Positions 44,574 through 56,413 of a DNA stretch of 64,000 nucleotides are shown one piece after another (the stretch's first letter is position 1; each line of letters opens with the position of its first letter). Origin of the DNA: Anniella stebbinsi (taxonomy: Eukaryota > Chordata > Lepidosauria > Squamata > Anniellidae); assembly GCA_029215795.1 (NCBI GenBank), contig JARDYH010000001.1, forward strand, positions 230,667,654 to 230,731,653, read 5' to 3'. Below the pieces are notes generated by a model. That model did not search any database and was not told where the DNA came from. It was given only the letters and a program-made list of their open reading frames with translations. A program made the position numbers and the translations under genes.

Positions 44574-46138
44574 GAAGGACCACTGAATCTTGCCTGAATT
44601 TACTCTTCTTTGGAGTGAACTCTGCTCTGCATCTCACCATTGTCTGAGGCCAGATTGGTGAACACAGAGCAGGACCTTTTGAGCAGTGGTGCCTAGACTC
44701 AGGAGGCATATCTGACCCCGACTCTCCTCCTTTCGTTGGATAAGACTATTCTTAGTTGAAATGTGAACCAGCTCTTATTTCGCATGTTCCAAAACTGCCC
44801 TTGCTATGAAAAATGAGATTGAACCAGAACGAAAGAGAGAGCAGAAGAGAGAGATAAAGAGCCTTCAGCATTATATTTTTGCTTCCTGAAATTGAGGTGG
44901 AAGCACTGCCTTCTGTGATCCCCCACCCCCTGGACTTTATGGGCAGCATCCCACACTGTCCAAGTGCCAGCAGGATCCATTGCTCGTGCAGTGGGGATTT
45001 AGTGCTTCAGATAGGAACCAGAAACAAGTGGAAATGCTTATGTGTAGAACAGGGCTGGTCAACAGAGATTGCATAACAGAAGCATTACTGCTCATTTCGG
45101 GGCTTGCTTTGTGAAGTGCTAAATCCCCGTTTGTGCAAGTGGTGAGTCAGCAGGAGTGCAGCGGCCCTGTTAGATACTACTCAATGTCTCGAGCACATAA
45201 TGTCTCCACACCTTGTCCAATCTCTGCCTCTCCCTTGGAAATTATGTACCTCCCCATTTATGGGCCAAGAGGTAGGTTGAGTCAAACAGCATCATCACAC
45301 AAGGAAATCACGTTTGCTTGCTGTTGCTTCTCCGCTTGCACTTTTGTCCCTTATTACTTTCCACTTTTGAAAGAGGAAGTAAACAACATGCACATGGCCC
45401 ATTCAGTGGGCCATTTTAATCCCACTGCTTCTCTTGCACACAGCATCTTTAAAAAATATGTCAGACTTACTGGGGTGTTTTTTTGTCATGCAAAGAAGGC
45501 TAGAAGGGGCAGGAGGCTCATGGGAGACAGACGACGTCATGAGAGGGACCCATGAAAATCCGTGAGTGCCCAGTAATGATCTTGCAATAAAATGCTTGTC
45601 TGATGGAGCTCATAGAGCTTCACCCAAATATCCACAAAGAAAAACAATGTCACTGAACACATTTGCATCTACTTTGTTGTGGATTTTCACTTCCTCTTCT
45701 TCCAAATACTTCCATGGTTCCTCCCATGATTGTGAGAAATTAGTTGAATTCTTCTTGCACACCCCATCACTAACTGGCATTCATATTCACTTCTATCTTC
45801 TCATGAGGGCAAGGCATACAGCTGCCATGATGGCATGATTGAAGCTTCAACAGCAGGCATTCTAGATTAATCTACATGCCATTATCAGAAACAATAAAAT
45901 ACTTCATGAGCAAACATTTTTCCACTATCATCATCCCCAAAACTGTCCTGATACCAGGAAGAGCCAGGAGCTGCCCATGTGAGGAGATGCCCCAACCCAC
46001 AGGGACAAAAACATTTGGTGCTAACTGGGCCCTAGTTGCTACAGCACACACCGGGTGTGTGGGTGGGTGTTCTCCCCTATGGTCACCATGGAGCCATTGA
46101 AGAACAGCATGTGAACCATCACCAGCAGCAACAGAAAC
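44574..46138. other. Intergenic, nothing firmly recognised
   Basis: A motif ATACAGCTGCCATGA is shared by 44268 and 45819 in related contexts, suggesting an unclassified repeat. Open frames (for example 45133-45555) resemble nothing known. Confidence 0.4.
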
Positions 46139-46146
46139 ATCTAAGG

Positions 46147-46489
46147 CAGGGTGAGGCAACATTTTTGGGCCCGTGGGCACAATCAGCCATTTGAGAAACT
46201 CATAAGCACCACCACAAATGGCTGTTATGGGAGCCATTGCAAAAGACAAGTAACCTGCTCCAAAGATTGAGTACAAGGCAGAGGTGGGGTCTGAGCCCAA
46301 CACCCTAAACAACTCCTTTGAACCCACAGTTTTCAGTGCCAACACAAACGTATTTTGCGGTGATCCCAGCAGTTGGCAAGAAAATGTATTAATTTTTTAA
46401 AAGTGGGAAGGGTAAAGCACCTTAGTAGGCACGGGAAAAGGTGACTGGGGGTGTATTGGTGCCCATGGACACCGTGTCACCTACCCCTG
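46147..46489. mobile_element. Non-autonomous hAT element, CAGGGGTAGGCAA family, with perfect target duplication
   Basis: The ends are CAGGGTGAGGCAACATTT and GTGTCACCTACCCCTG. ATCTAAGG flanks both sides exactly (46139-46146 and 46490-46497). Interior text (GAACCCACAGTTTTCAGTGC, GGTGGGGTCTGAGC) is the reverse complement of the 4192 copy. Confidence 0.9.
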
Positions 46490-46911
46490 ATCTAAGGCCC
46501 ACGGAATGGACACCGTATGTATTATGTTTTAAAGAGAATTGTGACTAAGAAATTCAAATTGTTATGTTCATCATCAGCGTTGTCGTCATCATCATCATCT
46601 ATTGTTCACTACTTTGGAAGTCTTTTGTCAGGCAGAAATATTTAAATGTAAATATTTTTAATGAACAAACATGTGTTTTCATATTTATATATTTTTCTCC
46701 ACACCATGATATGGCTAGTGTCTCACTACTTAACAATGGAAAGTATACACCCCTGCTGTTGGGGAAGGGATAACTCTGGCCCCATTTGGCCAATCTGACA
46801 TGCCATGGTGGTGCCTTCCAATCAGGCCCTTGCCAGGGAGTGGATTTCCCAGGCAGTGCAGCCAAAAGATGCCAGCAGCTTGACAGGGCAGCTGCCCCTG
46901 TCTAACGCATA

Positions 46912-47290
46912 AAATCATAGAATAGCAGAGTTGGAAGGCGCCTATAGGGCCATTGAGTCCAACCGCCTGCTCAATGCAGGAATCCACCTTAAAGCATACC
47001 TGACAGATGTCTGTCCAGCTGCATCTTGAATGCCTCTAGTGTTGAAGAACTCACAACCTCCCTAGGTAATTGGTTTCATTGTCGTGCTGCTCTAACAGTC
47101 AGGAATTTTTTTCTGATGTCCAGCTGGAATCTGGCTTCCTGCAACTTGAACCCATTATTCTGTGTCCTGCACTCTGGGATGATTGAGAAGAGATCCTGGC
47201 CCTCCTCCATGTGACAACCTTTCAAGTATTTGAAGAGTGCTATCATGGCTCCCCTCAATCTTCTCTCTCCTCTCAATCTTGCTTACTTTG
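46912..47290 (-). mobile_element. CR1 LINE 3' end, reverse orientation
   Basis: It starts AATCATAGAATAGCAGAGTT... (46912), the complement of the ATTCTATGATT-type CR1 terminus. It then carries CATTGAGTCCAACCGCCTGC, CCAGCTGCATCTTGAATGCC, GATGTCCAGCTGGAATCTGG and TTTGAAGAGTGCTATCATGG, a very widespread amniote CR1 3' UTR. The 5' boundary near 47290 is approximate. Confidence 0.85.
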
Positions 47291-48558
47291 CTGTTCTTTT
47301 TTAACTGCTCCTCTAGTGGATCACTTCGGTTCATAAACATTCCATTTTGCAACTCAAATTGACACTTGGAAGTAATCTTGATGAATTGAAGAACTGATGA
47401 CAAATTATGCACACCATTCAGTAGGTTAGCTGTTGCCTCTGCATCAGCCACCAATGTCTTCCTTGAATATACGAAATAGAAGTCCGAGACAATTTCTCTT
47501 CACAGCTGGATGTAAATCTTGGCCCTGATCTCCGAGTTTTCTAAATAGCAACGAGAGGACCATCTCCATCTTTGCTTTGTCGTTTGGTAAAGATATGCTT
47601 CTGCAAGAGTATAAATGATGTATGAAATGAAAACCTCCTACTCCCAAAAGAAGAGAGTACAGGAAGCACTTAATGCTTTAATGTGTTATTTATCTTTTTG
47701 CTAATTAGCACTGCCTTTAGACAAATTGCCTTTGTTAAACAAAAACAAAGCCTCAAGAGTGTAATAAATAATCCCTTATTTCACCCACATCTTTCCCCCC
47801 AAGCAGAAGTGTTCTCTTTCCATCTTATTTGATCTGTTCTATGTTTTACAAGACACTTCCCCTTTTCTGTCTGCTCTTCTTCACTAGAGTGGTGAAGTAA
47901 AAAGGTTGTGGGACATTGGGTTGTCCCAGTCCAATAGAAAGTACAAGAAGCTGCCTTGGTGGCAAAAATTCAAGACACACTGGGGAGACCCTCAATGGGA
48001 GAATGCAATTAGCGCAATTGAGTTCTTTGAACAAAATAAAGCGGGCCGTCCTCCTCCTAGAGTTGTCAGTGCCTGAAATTTTAAAAAGCAACAACAACCT
48101 GGTACCTGTGCATAGGGATGGATGAACTTACCAAATTTGGATCTGGCAAACCTATAAGTGAACTGGAACACTCTTGCATGCCAAAATATGCACGTTGGGG
48201 GATGGTTTCAATCTGGTTCTCAACTCAAACCATGCCTATATTAAGGGAAAGTACATTCAAAAATGTGTTTATTTGTTTATGGGGGGGGGGGGGAATCCTT
48301 ATATTAGGGGGAAAACATTTAGCCAAAACTGTGCACACTAGGAAAAATATGTAGAAAAAAAATCTTAGGATAAATGTATGTGAAATTTCATGCTGATGTT
48401 TAAATCAAATGAATTTTGCCATGTTTGCAAACTGTTGTCGGCACTAGTGGAAACCCCTTGAGAAATTCAGCAAAACCGAAATTGGTAGATATGCAGGCCC
48501 TGAGGTTACCTGACAGGTGTGTTTCAGAACCTAGCCAAAATATTATATTCATCTAAGG

Positions 48559-48704
48559 CAGGAGTAGGCAATGTGGTACCCATGGACACCAGTGTGCCCC
48601 AGATACTACCCAAGGCCACACTGCCCATGGCAGCCATTTTGTGTTGGTGCCCAGGACTTTTTTTCAAATTGCTGTCCACAGCCCCTAAAGGCTTCTTTCC
48701 CCTG
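48559..48704. mobile_element. Short hAT element, CAGGGGTAGGCAA family, with perfect target duplication
   Basis: The ends are CAGGAGTAGGCAATGTGG and GGCTTCTTTCCCCTG. ATCTAAGG flanks both sides exactly (48551-48558 and 48705-48712). At 146 bp it is an internal-deletion form of the 4192 and 46147 elements, keeping CATGGCAGCCATTTTG. Confidence 0.9.
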
Positions 48705-49451
48705 ATCTAAGGTGCACAGCTCTAGCAATACGATGCTTAGTAATGAGAGGCAAAATCTTTTTGGGCTTCAGAGAGGTCTGGTCTCAGCTCCTAATGGGGC
48801 AAGGCTTTCAGGACAGGAGAGTTTGTGTTCTAAATTACCCCATCTCTGGTTTTTGCAAGTCCCATGAGATCAATCAACAGTGCCAAGACATGATATCAGG
48901 CCGTCACAGATGGTACCATCACAGATCAACCTAACTCCATCATTCCAGACAAACACAAAGCAAGAACTAAAAGTGCATGTTGATCACGGACTCTCTCAAA
49001 TTTAGCACCTGTTTTGCATGTAAGGGTCTCACACATCTCAAAGGCACTGCTGAACAAAAGGCCAGTGCTATGCGCTCTGTTGATGGCCTGGGTTCTTTTG
49101 TTTTGGGCTGGGGGATACTTGGACCAGGCACTCTCTTCAATCCTCAGCGGATGAACAGCAAGGAAAGGAAAGAGGGATTCTGTCAGCACAATGGTAGGCG
49201 TGTAGATTTCAGCTGCTCTCATAGTTACCTGGTTTAATGTATTTGTCTATTAAGAAAAACTAACTTTCACATAAGTTCAAGCAAGAAGTCTGCACTTCTG
49301 CAACTTCAGGCAAGAAGCTGTCATTTGTATTCCCAAACCACACTTTATCAGGAAGTTGTGGGTGAGCGGCACCAATCCACATCTCCCCAGTAATAAGGGT
49401 GTCATATAATGTCATATTCAAGTTTCTTGTCCCCTGTTCTGATTCATTGGG

Positions 49452-49582
49452 GCAGGATCTACACTACTGTTTTAAAATGGTTTATAACAGTAGTGACAAC
49501 TGTTGGGGCCCAGGGCTCACTCCGTATAAAGTTTTCAAACCGTTTTCAAAGTGTCATATGCTGCTTGGTGTAGATCTGGCCT
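49452..49582. mobile_element. MITE with ATCTACAC ends, copy
   Basis: CAGGATCTACACTACTGTTT opens it and TTGGTGTAGATCTGGCCTG closes it. The interior AACAGTAGTGACAACTGTTG, then GGCCCAGG and TTTTCAAAGTGT is shared with 63134 and, inverted, 56236. Confidence 0.8.
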
Positions 49583-49978
49583 GGCTGTCAACCATTAGAT
49601 AGTTAAACTATTCCTGTTGCAATCTCTAAATACAAGGAAATGATATGTACTACAGCTATGCCAAATCTTCTCCTGTGCTTTCAGGGCAAGACAATCTCTC
49701 CCCCTCCCCCCGAAATATGCCTTAATTGCGAGAAGTTTCACCTTAAAAAAATCCTGTTCCAGGTTTTGTTTCTTTAACTGCTGGTACTGTTCAGGCACAT
49801 TGGTTTTATAATTCCTGCATCTTCTTCCTGGATTGATGGCATCCAGTCAACCAGGGATCACCCATGATGATGTCATGACACTACATTTAGCCATTTGATG
49901 GCCAAATAAATTCAGTTCATAGTAAGGACAACACATGTTCAATTCCTCTAGGAGCAACAAAAGAGAAATCACTGAAGA

Positions 49979-50048
49979 GAACATAAGAAGATAAGAAGAG
50001 CCATGCTAGGTCAGACCAAGATCCACCGAGTCCAGAATTCTGTTCACA
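49979..50048 (-). mobile_element. CR1-type LINE 3' end, left piece of a split copy
   Basis: GAACATAAGAAGATAAGAAG then GCTAGGTCAGACCAAGATCC is the reverse complement of the CR1 3' end also seen at 333 and 59140. It stops at TGTTCACACA and resumes at 50469. Confidence 0.75.
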
Positions 50049-50468
50049 CAATTATTTATTTATTTATTTATTTATTGCATTTTTATACCGCCCTATAGCC
50101 GAAGCTCTCTGGGCGGTTCACAAAAATTAAAACCATAAAATCATTTTAAAAATATAAAACAAGCCACAATCCAAAAACAACAAATAACATACAATCTAAA
50201 AACACAACCAGAATAAAACCAGAATAAAACCAGCAGCAGGAATTAATACAGATTAAAATACAAATTTAAAACAGCAAGGATTAAAATTGAGTTAATTTAA
50301 CGGTTAAAATACTGGGAGAATAAAAAGATCTTCACCTGGCGACGAAAAGAGTACAAAGTAGGCGCCAGGCGAACCTCTCTGGGGAGCTCATTCCACAGCC
50401 GGGGTGCCACAGCGGAGAAAGCCCTCCTCCTAGTGGCCACCTGCCTCACTTCCTTTGGCAGGGGCTCA
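50049..50468 (-). mobile_element. L2-type LINE 3' end nested in CR1
   Basis: Opens with (ATTT)n and ATACCGCCCTATAGCCGAAG, CTCTCTGGGCGGTTCAC, the reverse of the L2 terminus. On the reverse strand the coding tail reads TRRRAFSAVAPRLWNELPRE then VRLAPTLYSFRRQVKIFLF, the youngest-looking L2 tail here. CACAAT on the right and CACA-AT on the left suggest a short target duplication. Confidence 0.85.
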
Positions 50469-50830
50469 CAATGACCAACCAGCTGCTGTGGGAAACCCAC
50501 AAGCAGAACATGAGTGCAACAGAATCCTCCTGCCCATGTCCCACAGCAACTGGTATACATAAGCATACTTCCTCTGATACTGATGGTAGCACATAGTCAT
50601 CAGGACTAGTAGCCATTGATAGCCTTCTCCTCCAGGAATTTATCCAACCCCCCTTTTAAAGCCATCCAAATTGGTGGCCATCACTACATCTTGTGGTATC
50701 GAACTCCATAGTTTAACTATACACTGTGTGGAGAAGTACTTTCTTTTATCTGTCCTGAATCCCCCACCAATCAGCATCTGGGATGACTCTGAGTTCTAAT
50801 ATCATGAGAAAGAGAGAAAAAAGTCTCCAT
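50469..50830 (-). mobile_element. CR1-type LINE 3' UTR, right piece of a split copy
   Basis: CAATGACCAACCAGCTGCTG, AACTGGTATACATAAGCATA, TTCTCCTCCAGGAATTTATC, AAAGCCATCCAAATTGGTGG and GAATCCCCCACCAATCAGCA follow the known CR1 3' UTR order in reverse. It continues the piece ending at 50048. Confidence 0.78.
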
Positions 50831-51490
50831 ATTTACTTTTTGGGGGAGGGGTTGCTTTTTGATGCTGTCCAAAATATGTGCAAAAACATCTCCTTTCAAC
50901 TTATTCCCAATAGCAATGGTAAATTTCCAGTTCTTTGATGTATAATATGAAGAAATATCTCCTATGCATCTTTCTGGTCATTGTTACTTTTTGTAATAGC
51001 ACTCTTTGGGGTATTATCCCATGATGCACTGTATCTTACTTGAGTACAAAAGCAAAAGTCTACACATGTGTCCAGTTTTCTTTGTTTGTAACATGAACTG
51101 AATGTAGTTGGGAGATACAGTGACTCTTTGTTGGAGTAACATGCGTGCCATTGTGTCCTCCTGAAATTGAGACAGCCAAAGTAACAAAACAATGCACCCC
51201 CTTTCCCTTCTTGTGCAGGGTCACTACAAGTGGTAGATCTTTCTCGGTGTCTTTCTTGTCATATAATGTTCTTGTCTCTAAACTACCTCATTCAGTCATC
51301 TTCGCTGACTTCTTTCTTTGCTATTTGATGCAAACATGTTTTGTACATATATGTGCTACCTCTGGTGTGATCTGGTTTATATTAAATTGAATCCAATGCT
51401 GTTTATGTTCCATTATCATTAATGTTTAATGTTAACATTTTATACTATACTGTTACTCTCAGCCTTTAATTTAGACCAAATGAACATATA
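50831..51490. other. Intergenic, nothing recognised
   Basis: No exon or transposon end was identified. Confidence 0.45.
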
Positions 51491-51717
51491 GGCTCAATTC
51501 GGACAACACGATAGTCAATGGTGGGTTGACTAACCCTAATCCTCACACCAACCCTAGGGGGCACTCCCCACACAACATGGTAATAAATAATCAACTGTGG
51601 TGTGGATGAGGATCAGCGCTGAGTTGACTATGGCAGCATTCGGATGACACAATAGTCAAAACAACTGATGATTGTTTCCCCCACACCAGTTGTTTATTGT
51701 GTCATCCGAATTGAGCC
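51491..51717. mobile_element. TIR element, GGACAACAC family, short copy 3
   Basis: The ends are GGCTCAATTCGGACAACACG and GTGTCATCCGAATTGAGCC. TA lies on both sides (TA before 51491, A-TA after 51717). Internal CTCCCCACACAACATGG and AACTGATGATTGTTTCCCCC match the copies at 19634 and 23474. Confidence 0.82.
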
Positions 51718-51867
51718 ATAGTGTAAGCAATTTGCTGTCTAGACAAACTAGAAATTCACCAGACATTTGTGCCTGTTGTCTGTCTAGCTAGCTAGCTAGC
51801 TATCCTTAAAGCACAAAGTAGTTCTAATATTCAAGGTAACATTTTTGGAGCTGTCTTTTTTTTTAGA

Positions 51868-51969
51868 AGCAGTGTGGTGCAGTAAGTGGACAAATGGTGG
51901 ACTTGGGCATAGGAAAGCTAAAGTTCAAATCCATGCCCAGCCATAATGTTCATCAGGTCGGGTTGACTA

Positions 51970-52001
<32 letters not shown>

Positions 52002-52075
52002 CTTTCATCATCTTTTCATTTGTATGTCACTTTCCCACAAGAGATTGTGTCTGAAGTGGCTTACAGGACACAATA
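51868..52075. mobile_element. SINE head, (ATC)n and reversed LINE end
   Basis: AGCAGTGTGGTGCAGTAAGT and AAAGTTCAAATCCATGCCCA form a SINE head with A- and B-box-like parts. (ATC)n follows at 51976-52001. Then ATTTGTATGTCACTTTCCCA and TGAAGTGGCTTACAGGACAC is a retroposon end in reverse. Confidence 0.55.
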
Positions 52076-52220
52076 AAGTGACAATGAAAACGCACATGCA
52101 TAGTCAGCATATCAAAACAGTTTGATTGCCATTTCATATCAGAAGGATAGCAACATTACATTCACTAATACAATAACAGTTCAATAATGAGCCAAAATAA
52201 TAGTTCGTTAATATGTCTTC

Positions 52221-52808
52221 GAGCCTATCTACACAGTACCTTGGAACGTTTTAAATAGTATTTTAAAACGTTCCAAATAGGTGTGTTCCAAAATGTCTTA
52301 GGCCACATTAAGGAGTACTCATGTTACAGGAGAAAAATTCTTCAATCTTCAAAGTGGTGTGTGCAGTCTCACACCCTTCTGTCCGTCTCTTTCTGTTTCG
52401 TTTTTACAATGAGTTTAGGGCAAGGCATTGTGGGCACTGTAGTTCACTCGCCCACTTCCTCCTTAGTTCCCCTTTGATTCCCTAGCTTTCAATGAGTATA
52501 GGGCTAAGCATTGTGGGTGTTGTAGTTCACTCACCCATTTCCTTCTTAGCCCAGCTTTCTTCCCCACCAGTCAATGGCTAAGCATTTGGGTGCCAGTAAA
52601 CGAAGCAGTGCCCCCACGAATCACAAACGGTAAGGAAGGACACATTATTTTACTTAAAACTATTTATTAAAAGTAAAAACCATTGTATATAGCTGAAGTG
52701 AGTTTTAAAAAACATCGGGTATACAACGTTCAAGGGATTGCGTCATGTGGTCCAAAGAGTTTTCGTAACCCTTATAAAACGTTACAAAGCTAGAGTGTAG
52801 ATCGGCTC
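52221..52808. mobile_element. Long TIR element with ATCTACAC-type ends and internal tandem repeat
   Basis: The ends are GAGCCTATCTACACAGTACC and GAGTGTAGATCGGCTC. The subterminal arm AACGTTTTAAATAGTATTTT with AAAACGTTCC is itself palindromic, and TTATAAAACGTTACAAAGC mirrors it at the right. Inside are two complete units and one partial unit of about 82 bp (52407, 52490, 52572) with GGGCAAGGCATTGTGGG and TGTAGTTCACTCGCCCA. Confidence 0.72.
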
Positions 52809-53558
52809 TTCCTGTCTCTACATGCCTCCCCCACTCACCGGGGTAGGATCAGAATCAATATCAGTTTCAATTATCTCTTGGCGTACCTCATAGGCTTGTT
52901 ATAAGATCATGGGTGCAATATTCTCCTTGAGATCTGCTGGCTGGGACTATAGAATTCTATGGAAGCCTCACAATGCAGTCAGAATGCCAGACATACCAGA
53001 GCGTTGATAAATACACTTGCGGAACATCTCAGGTGTACTTGCAAAACATCCTGTCAGTAGATCCAGGGCAAAAATACAATGGCAGAATGGTTGAAATGGG
53101 CAGAGCTGTGGGAAGAACATGGGTGGCATGGGGACCATGCTTATGCTATATCCTATACCCCTTCAGTCCTTGGCCATGCCCCTGATGGTGGTGCAGTATA
53201 CCATCAGCTCCAGACCTGGCACAAAGAATCTCCTATTGACTACAAAAGGAAGTGGAAAATAAATAGCTGTTCCAGCATTTATACTGCCCCACCCGCATCA
53301 CCATGACAGGGCATAGAATAAGGTATAAGCCAGACACAGTGTACCACCACCTGTATATCCACTACAAGTGGTCTGAAATTTCCTCAAGTTCTGCAGAACT
53401 TTGAGCTCTGTGTGTGTGTCTATGTGTGAGGGGGGGGGAAAGATTCATTGGGGTTAAGGAGGAGAAAATTTATGACATTTTTGAAGGAGTGACGAGCTTA
53501 CCAGAAAAGAGGAAGCAGCAGCAGAATCTTTCCCCTTCCCCAGCTTTTTCTTAAAACA

Positions 53559-53560
<2 letters not shown>

Positions 53561-53589
<29 letters not shown>

Positions 53590-53622
53590 CTTCTTCTTCT
53601 TCTTCTTCTTCTTCTTCTTCTT
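53561..53622. repeat. (TTC)n/(GAA)n microsatellite
   Basis: About twenty TTC units, pure. The reverse reading gives a meaningless poly-Glu run. Confidence 0.96.
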
Positions 53623-55827
53623 GCCACAGTGGTGGCATTTCTCTAAACAGCCAAGTGCCCATGTCCTCCCTATAATGCCTCCTCAAACCACAGTACATCA
53701 TGACATAGCTTCATTCTGAGTGCATTGTTGGGAAAATAAGCATGGTGGCCAAGCCATGCAGGGAGCCATTGTATCTGAGCTAGCCCTACATGTGTACTAG
53801 CTAGCTAGTATCTGAAGCAGCCCTACATGTGTACTGGCCTACAGATATAAAGTACCTCTGTGTGAGGGAGGGATCCTCATTGGTGGAAAAGGGATGCAAA
53901 TGTGAAGCATCCTCAATATTGAAGAGATGGAGTAGGTCCTTACCCCTGCCAAGCTCTTGAGTGCATGTTTGATGCCCGTAGAGCTTCCTCACTGTTGCAA
54001 CTAAGCCTGAAAGTTTTGAAATGCCAGCATTTCCATGGAAATAAAATGATTGCCTCAGAGTGGGGTATTTTCTGTTGATTCTACATGACTTACATGTCTT
54101 ATTTCCACATTGGTAACGCCATCAAAATCTTCCCAATTGATTTTACTTCTCCCTGCATTTGGGGTGGGCATTTACTTAAACCAGACCCAAGGTTTCCAGC
54201 AAGAAAAGGAATGGGAATTAAAGGATGGCTTTTACAGAGGGGGATAACATCAAACAAAGTTTGCATGCAAAAAGCAGGGGTTACTGGATTTCACCACCAT
54301 GCTCTGCAAAGGTTATTGATTTGCTAACAATCAAGGACAATTTGCCGAGAGTGCGCAGCAACAGTTTCTTGCTTTCACATGGCATTTCTGGTTGTTTCAG
54401 TGCTGGCTTGCTGCCTAGAGTTGAGAGGATGTTCCCTTGCTGGTTCTTTAAAGGTCTGTCAGTAGCCTTAGATACCTTTTGAACATACGTTTTTGTTGAT
54501 GCACCTGCAGTGGCAGGGATAACTGCTTGCTGCTGCTGCTGCTGCTTCTTTTGTTATTGAAAGGTTACATTTCTTTGTTTCCCCTGCTGTGAGTTCCCAT
54601 TCATTTTCACCAAAGGGACTCTTCATTTCTTGATCCACAGATGTCTAATTGGTCATTGTTCAGTGTGTATGTGAGACAGATGGGGAGTGTTGTACTAGGA
54701 ATATATGGAATCCCAGATCTGCAGCTGAGTCATTCTCCTTTTCATTCCACCTTTCTAGGCAATAGCTAGAAATGGAATAGATGGTTAGTAAACATTACGA
54801 AGAGATTTATTTGTTTATTTATGCAACTTATTCATTTATTTATGCACTTTTCATTATAAAATTATCCCAGACCCAAGGTACAACTAATAAAACACAAGAA
54901 ATCATATGTTGACCAGCCACCCCCCCCCCCACACACACACACCTCTAATCAAACAGGGGAGAATAGTCACACAGATAAATAACAGTTTACACGATGCAGC
55001 AAAACAAATTCAATTAAAAGCCTGAGTGAACCAATAAGTCATTAGTTGGTGCTGAAAGCTTGCTAGATTTGGCGCTGATCATATATCAGGGCTGTGGGCG
55101 TTCCACAGTGTGTGTGTGGGGGGGCGATGTTTGTGTGGCTACTGAAAAACCCTTTCTTGGGTTACTATGTATTGAACTCCAGTCAAATAAAGCAATGTCA
55201 AGATGGCATCCGCATTTGCTTTTAATATCTGGTTCATAGTCCATCAGGATACTCCATCAGATATTCAGGTCCCATACTGAGAATTCTAAATCTACAGTGA
55301 TAGCAATATCTAATAGTAGTAGCAATCGTATAGTCATTTACTTGGCAGTAAACCCGACTGAATTCACTGGGCAGTATCCAAAAGGGTGCTTATTCCCCTG
55401 TTGATTCTTCTGCTCCCTGCCAATTCCGCTGTACAAGCGCCCACCACCACCACTTGTACAACGGTGATTCAGTGCTTCTGGGGGCAACTCAAAATGAGAT
55501 GAAACACTCATTTCTGGAAAGTGGCAGATCAGAAGGGCTTGCATAAGGGAGTTCTGCTGATCCAGAAACAACCTTTTTCACTTGTTTCGGGGTTTCCTCG
55601 AGGAAGAGTTAAATCTCCACTGCGTGAGTAATGGGTTCCACTCCTGCAATGGAATTGGAGGGAGTCACTGCTTGTGGAAGGGAATTGGCAAGGGTGGAAG
55701 TGCTCCATTGGATACCATCCAATAGGAATTACTTCTAAATAGACATGTATAGGATTGTGCTGTAAAACAGTTTTCCATGGTATCCCAATCGTCAGGGTCA
55801 GTTCTCCATATACACAGCTGCATGGAT

Positions 55828-55829
<2 letters not shown>
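53623..55829. other. Intergenic, nothing recognised
   Basis: Contains a short (GCT)n near 54530 and C/A low-complexity near 54920. No exon or classified element was seen. Confidence 0.45.

Positions 55830-55830
<1 letters not shown>

Positions 55831-55858
<28 letters not shown>
55831..55858. repeat. (CT)n microsatellite
   Basis: Fourteen CT units. Confidence 0.95.
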
Positions 55859-55861
<3 letters not shown>

Positions 55862-55989
55862 CATTGGATATCTATTTATTTTTCATTTTAAAAAACCCTA
55901 CTTATTTTAGATTGGTGATCATCCTTCACATACATTGACTCAATAATTTTTATAGCAGCCCTTTAAATATGCAACCACTGCATATGCCC

Positions 55990-56108
55990 CCCACTGGGTG
56001 CTCTGTAGCTGTGTTGGACTACAATTCCCATCATGCCCAGTTAATGATCATGGTGGCTCGACATGATTGACAGTTGGAGTCCAACTGGTACCAGGTTGGG
56101 ACAGCTGG
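55990..56108. mobile_element. Palindromic hAT-type MITE
   Basis: TGTGTTGGACTACAATTCCC with ATCATGCCCAG is followed by CAGTTGGAGTCCAACTGGTA and CCAGGTTGGGACAGCTGG, a decayed member of the 19357 group. Confidence 0.6.
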
Positions 56109-56235
56109 CATAGCCAATTACTTAAGGCCATGTAGTGAGAGCAATACTGAAAGAAGACTTTGACCAGTAACATTTCCATTCAAAGATAAGTCTCATGTAT
56201 TCATGTGCGTACCTTCATGGTTCTTATTGGAGATC

Positions 56236-56371
56236 TAGGCCAGATCTACACCAAGCAGGATGTTACACTTTGAAAAAGGTTTGAGAATGGTATACGGAAT
56301 GTGTCATGGGCCTGAACAGTTGTCAAAACCATTATAAACCATCATAAAGCAGTAGTGTAGATCCTGTCCTA
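56236..56371. mobile_element. MITE with ATCTACAC ends, inverted copy
   Basis: TAGGCCAGATCTACACCAAG opens and AGTAGTGTAGATCCTGTCC closes it. The interior (GGGCCTGAACAGTTGTC) is the inverse of the 49452 element. TA flanks both ends. Confidence 0.8.
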
Positions 56372-56413
56372 GTCTGGTGACTGGGTAGGTAAAGAAAAAT
56401 GTCACCTATTAAG

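Noticed and set aside
45872..46345. 157-codon reverse frame
   Set aside because: Its N-terminal part is translated hAT MITE DNA (46147-46489) and the rest is unlike any protein.
53498..53701. Reverse frame with a long poly-Glu run
   Set aside because: Read-through of the (TTC)n microsatellite.
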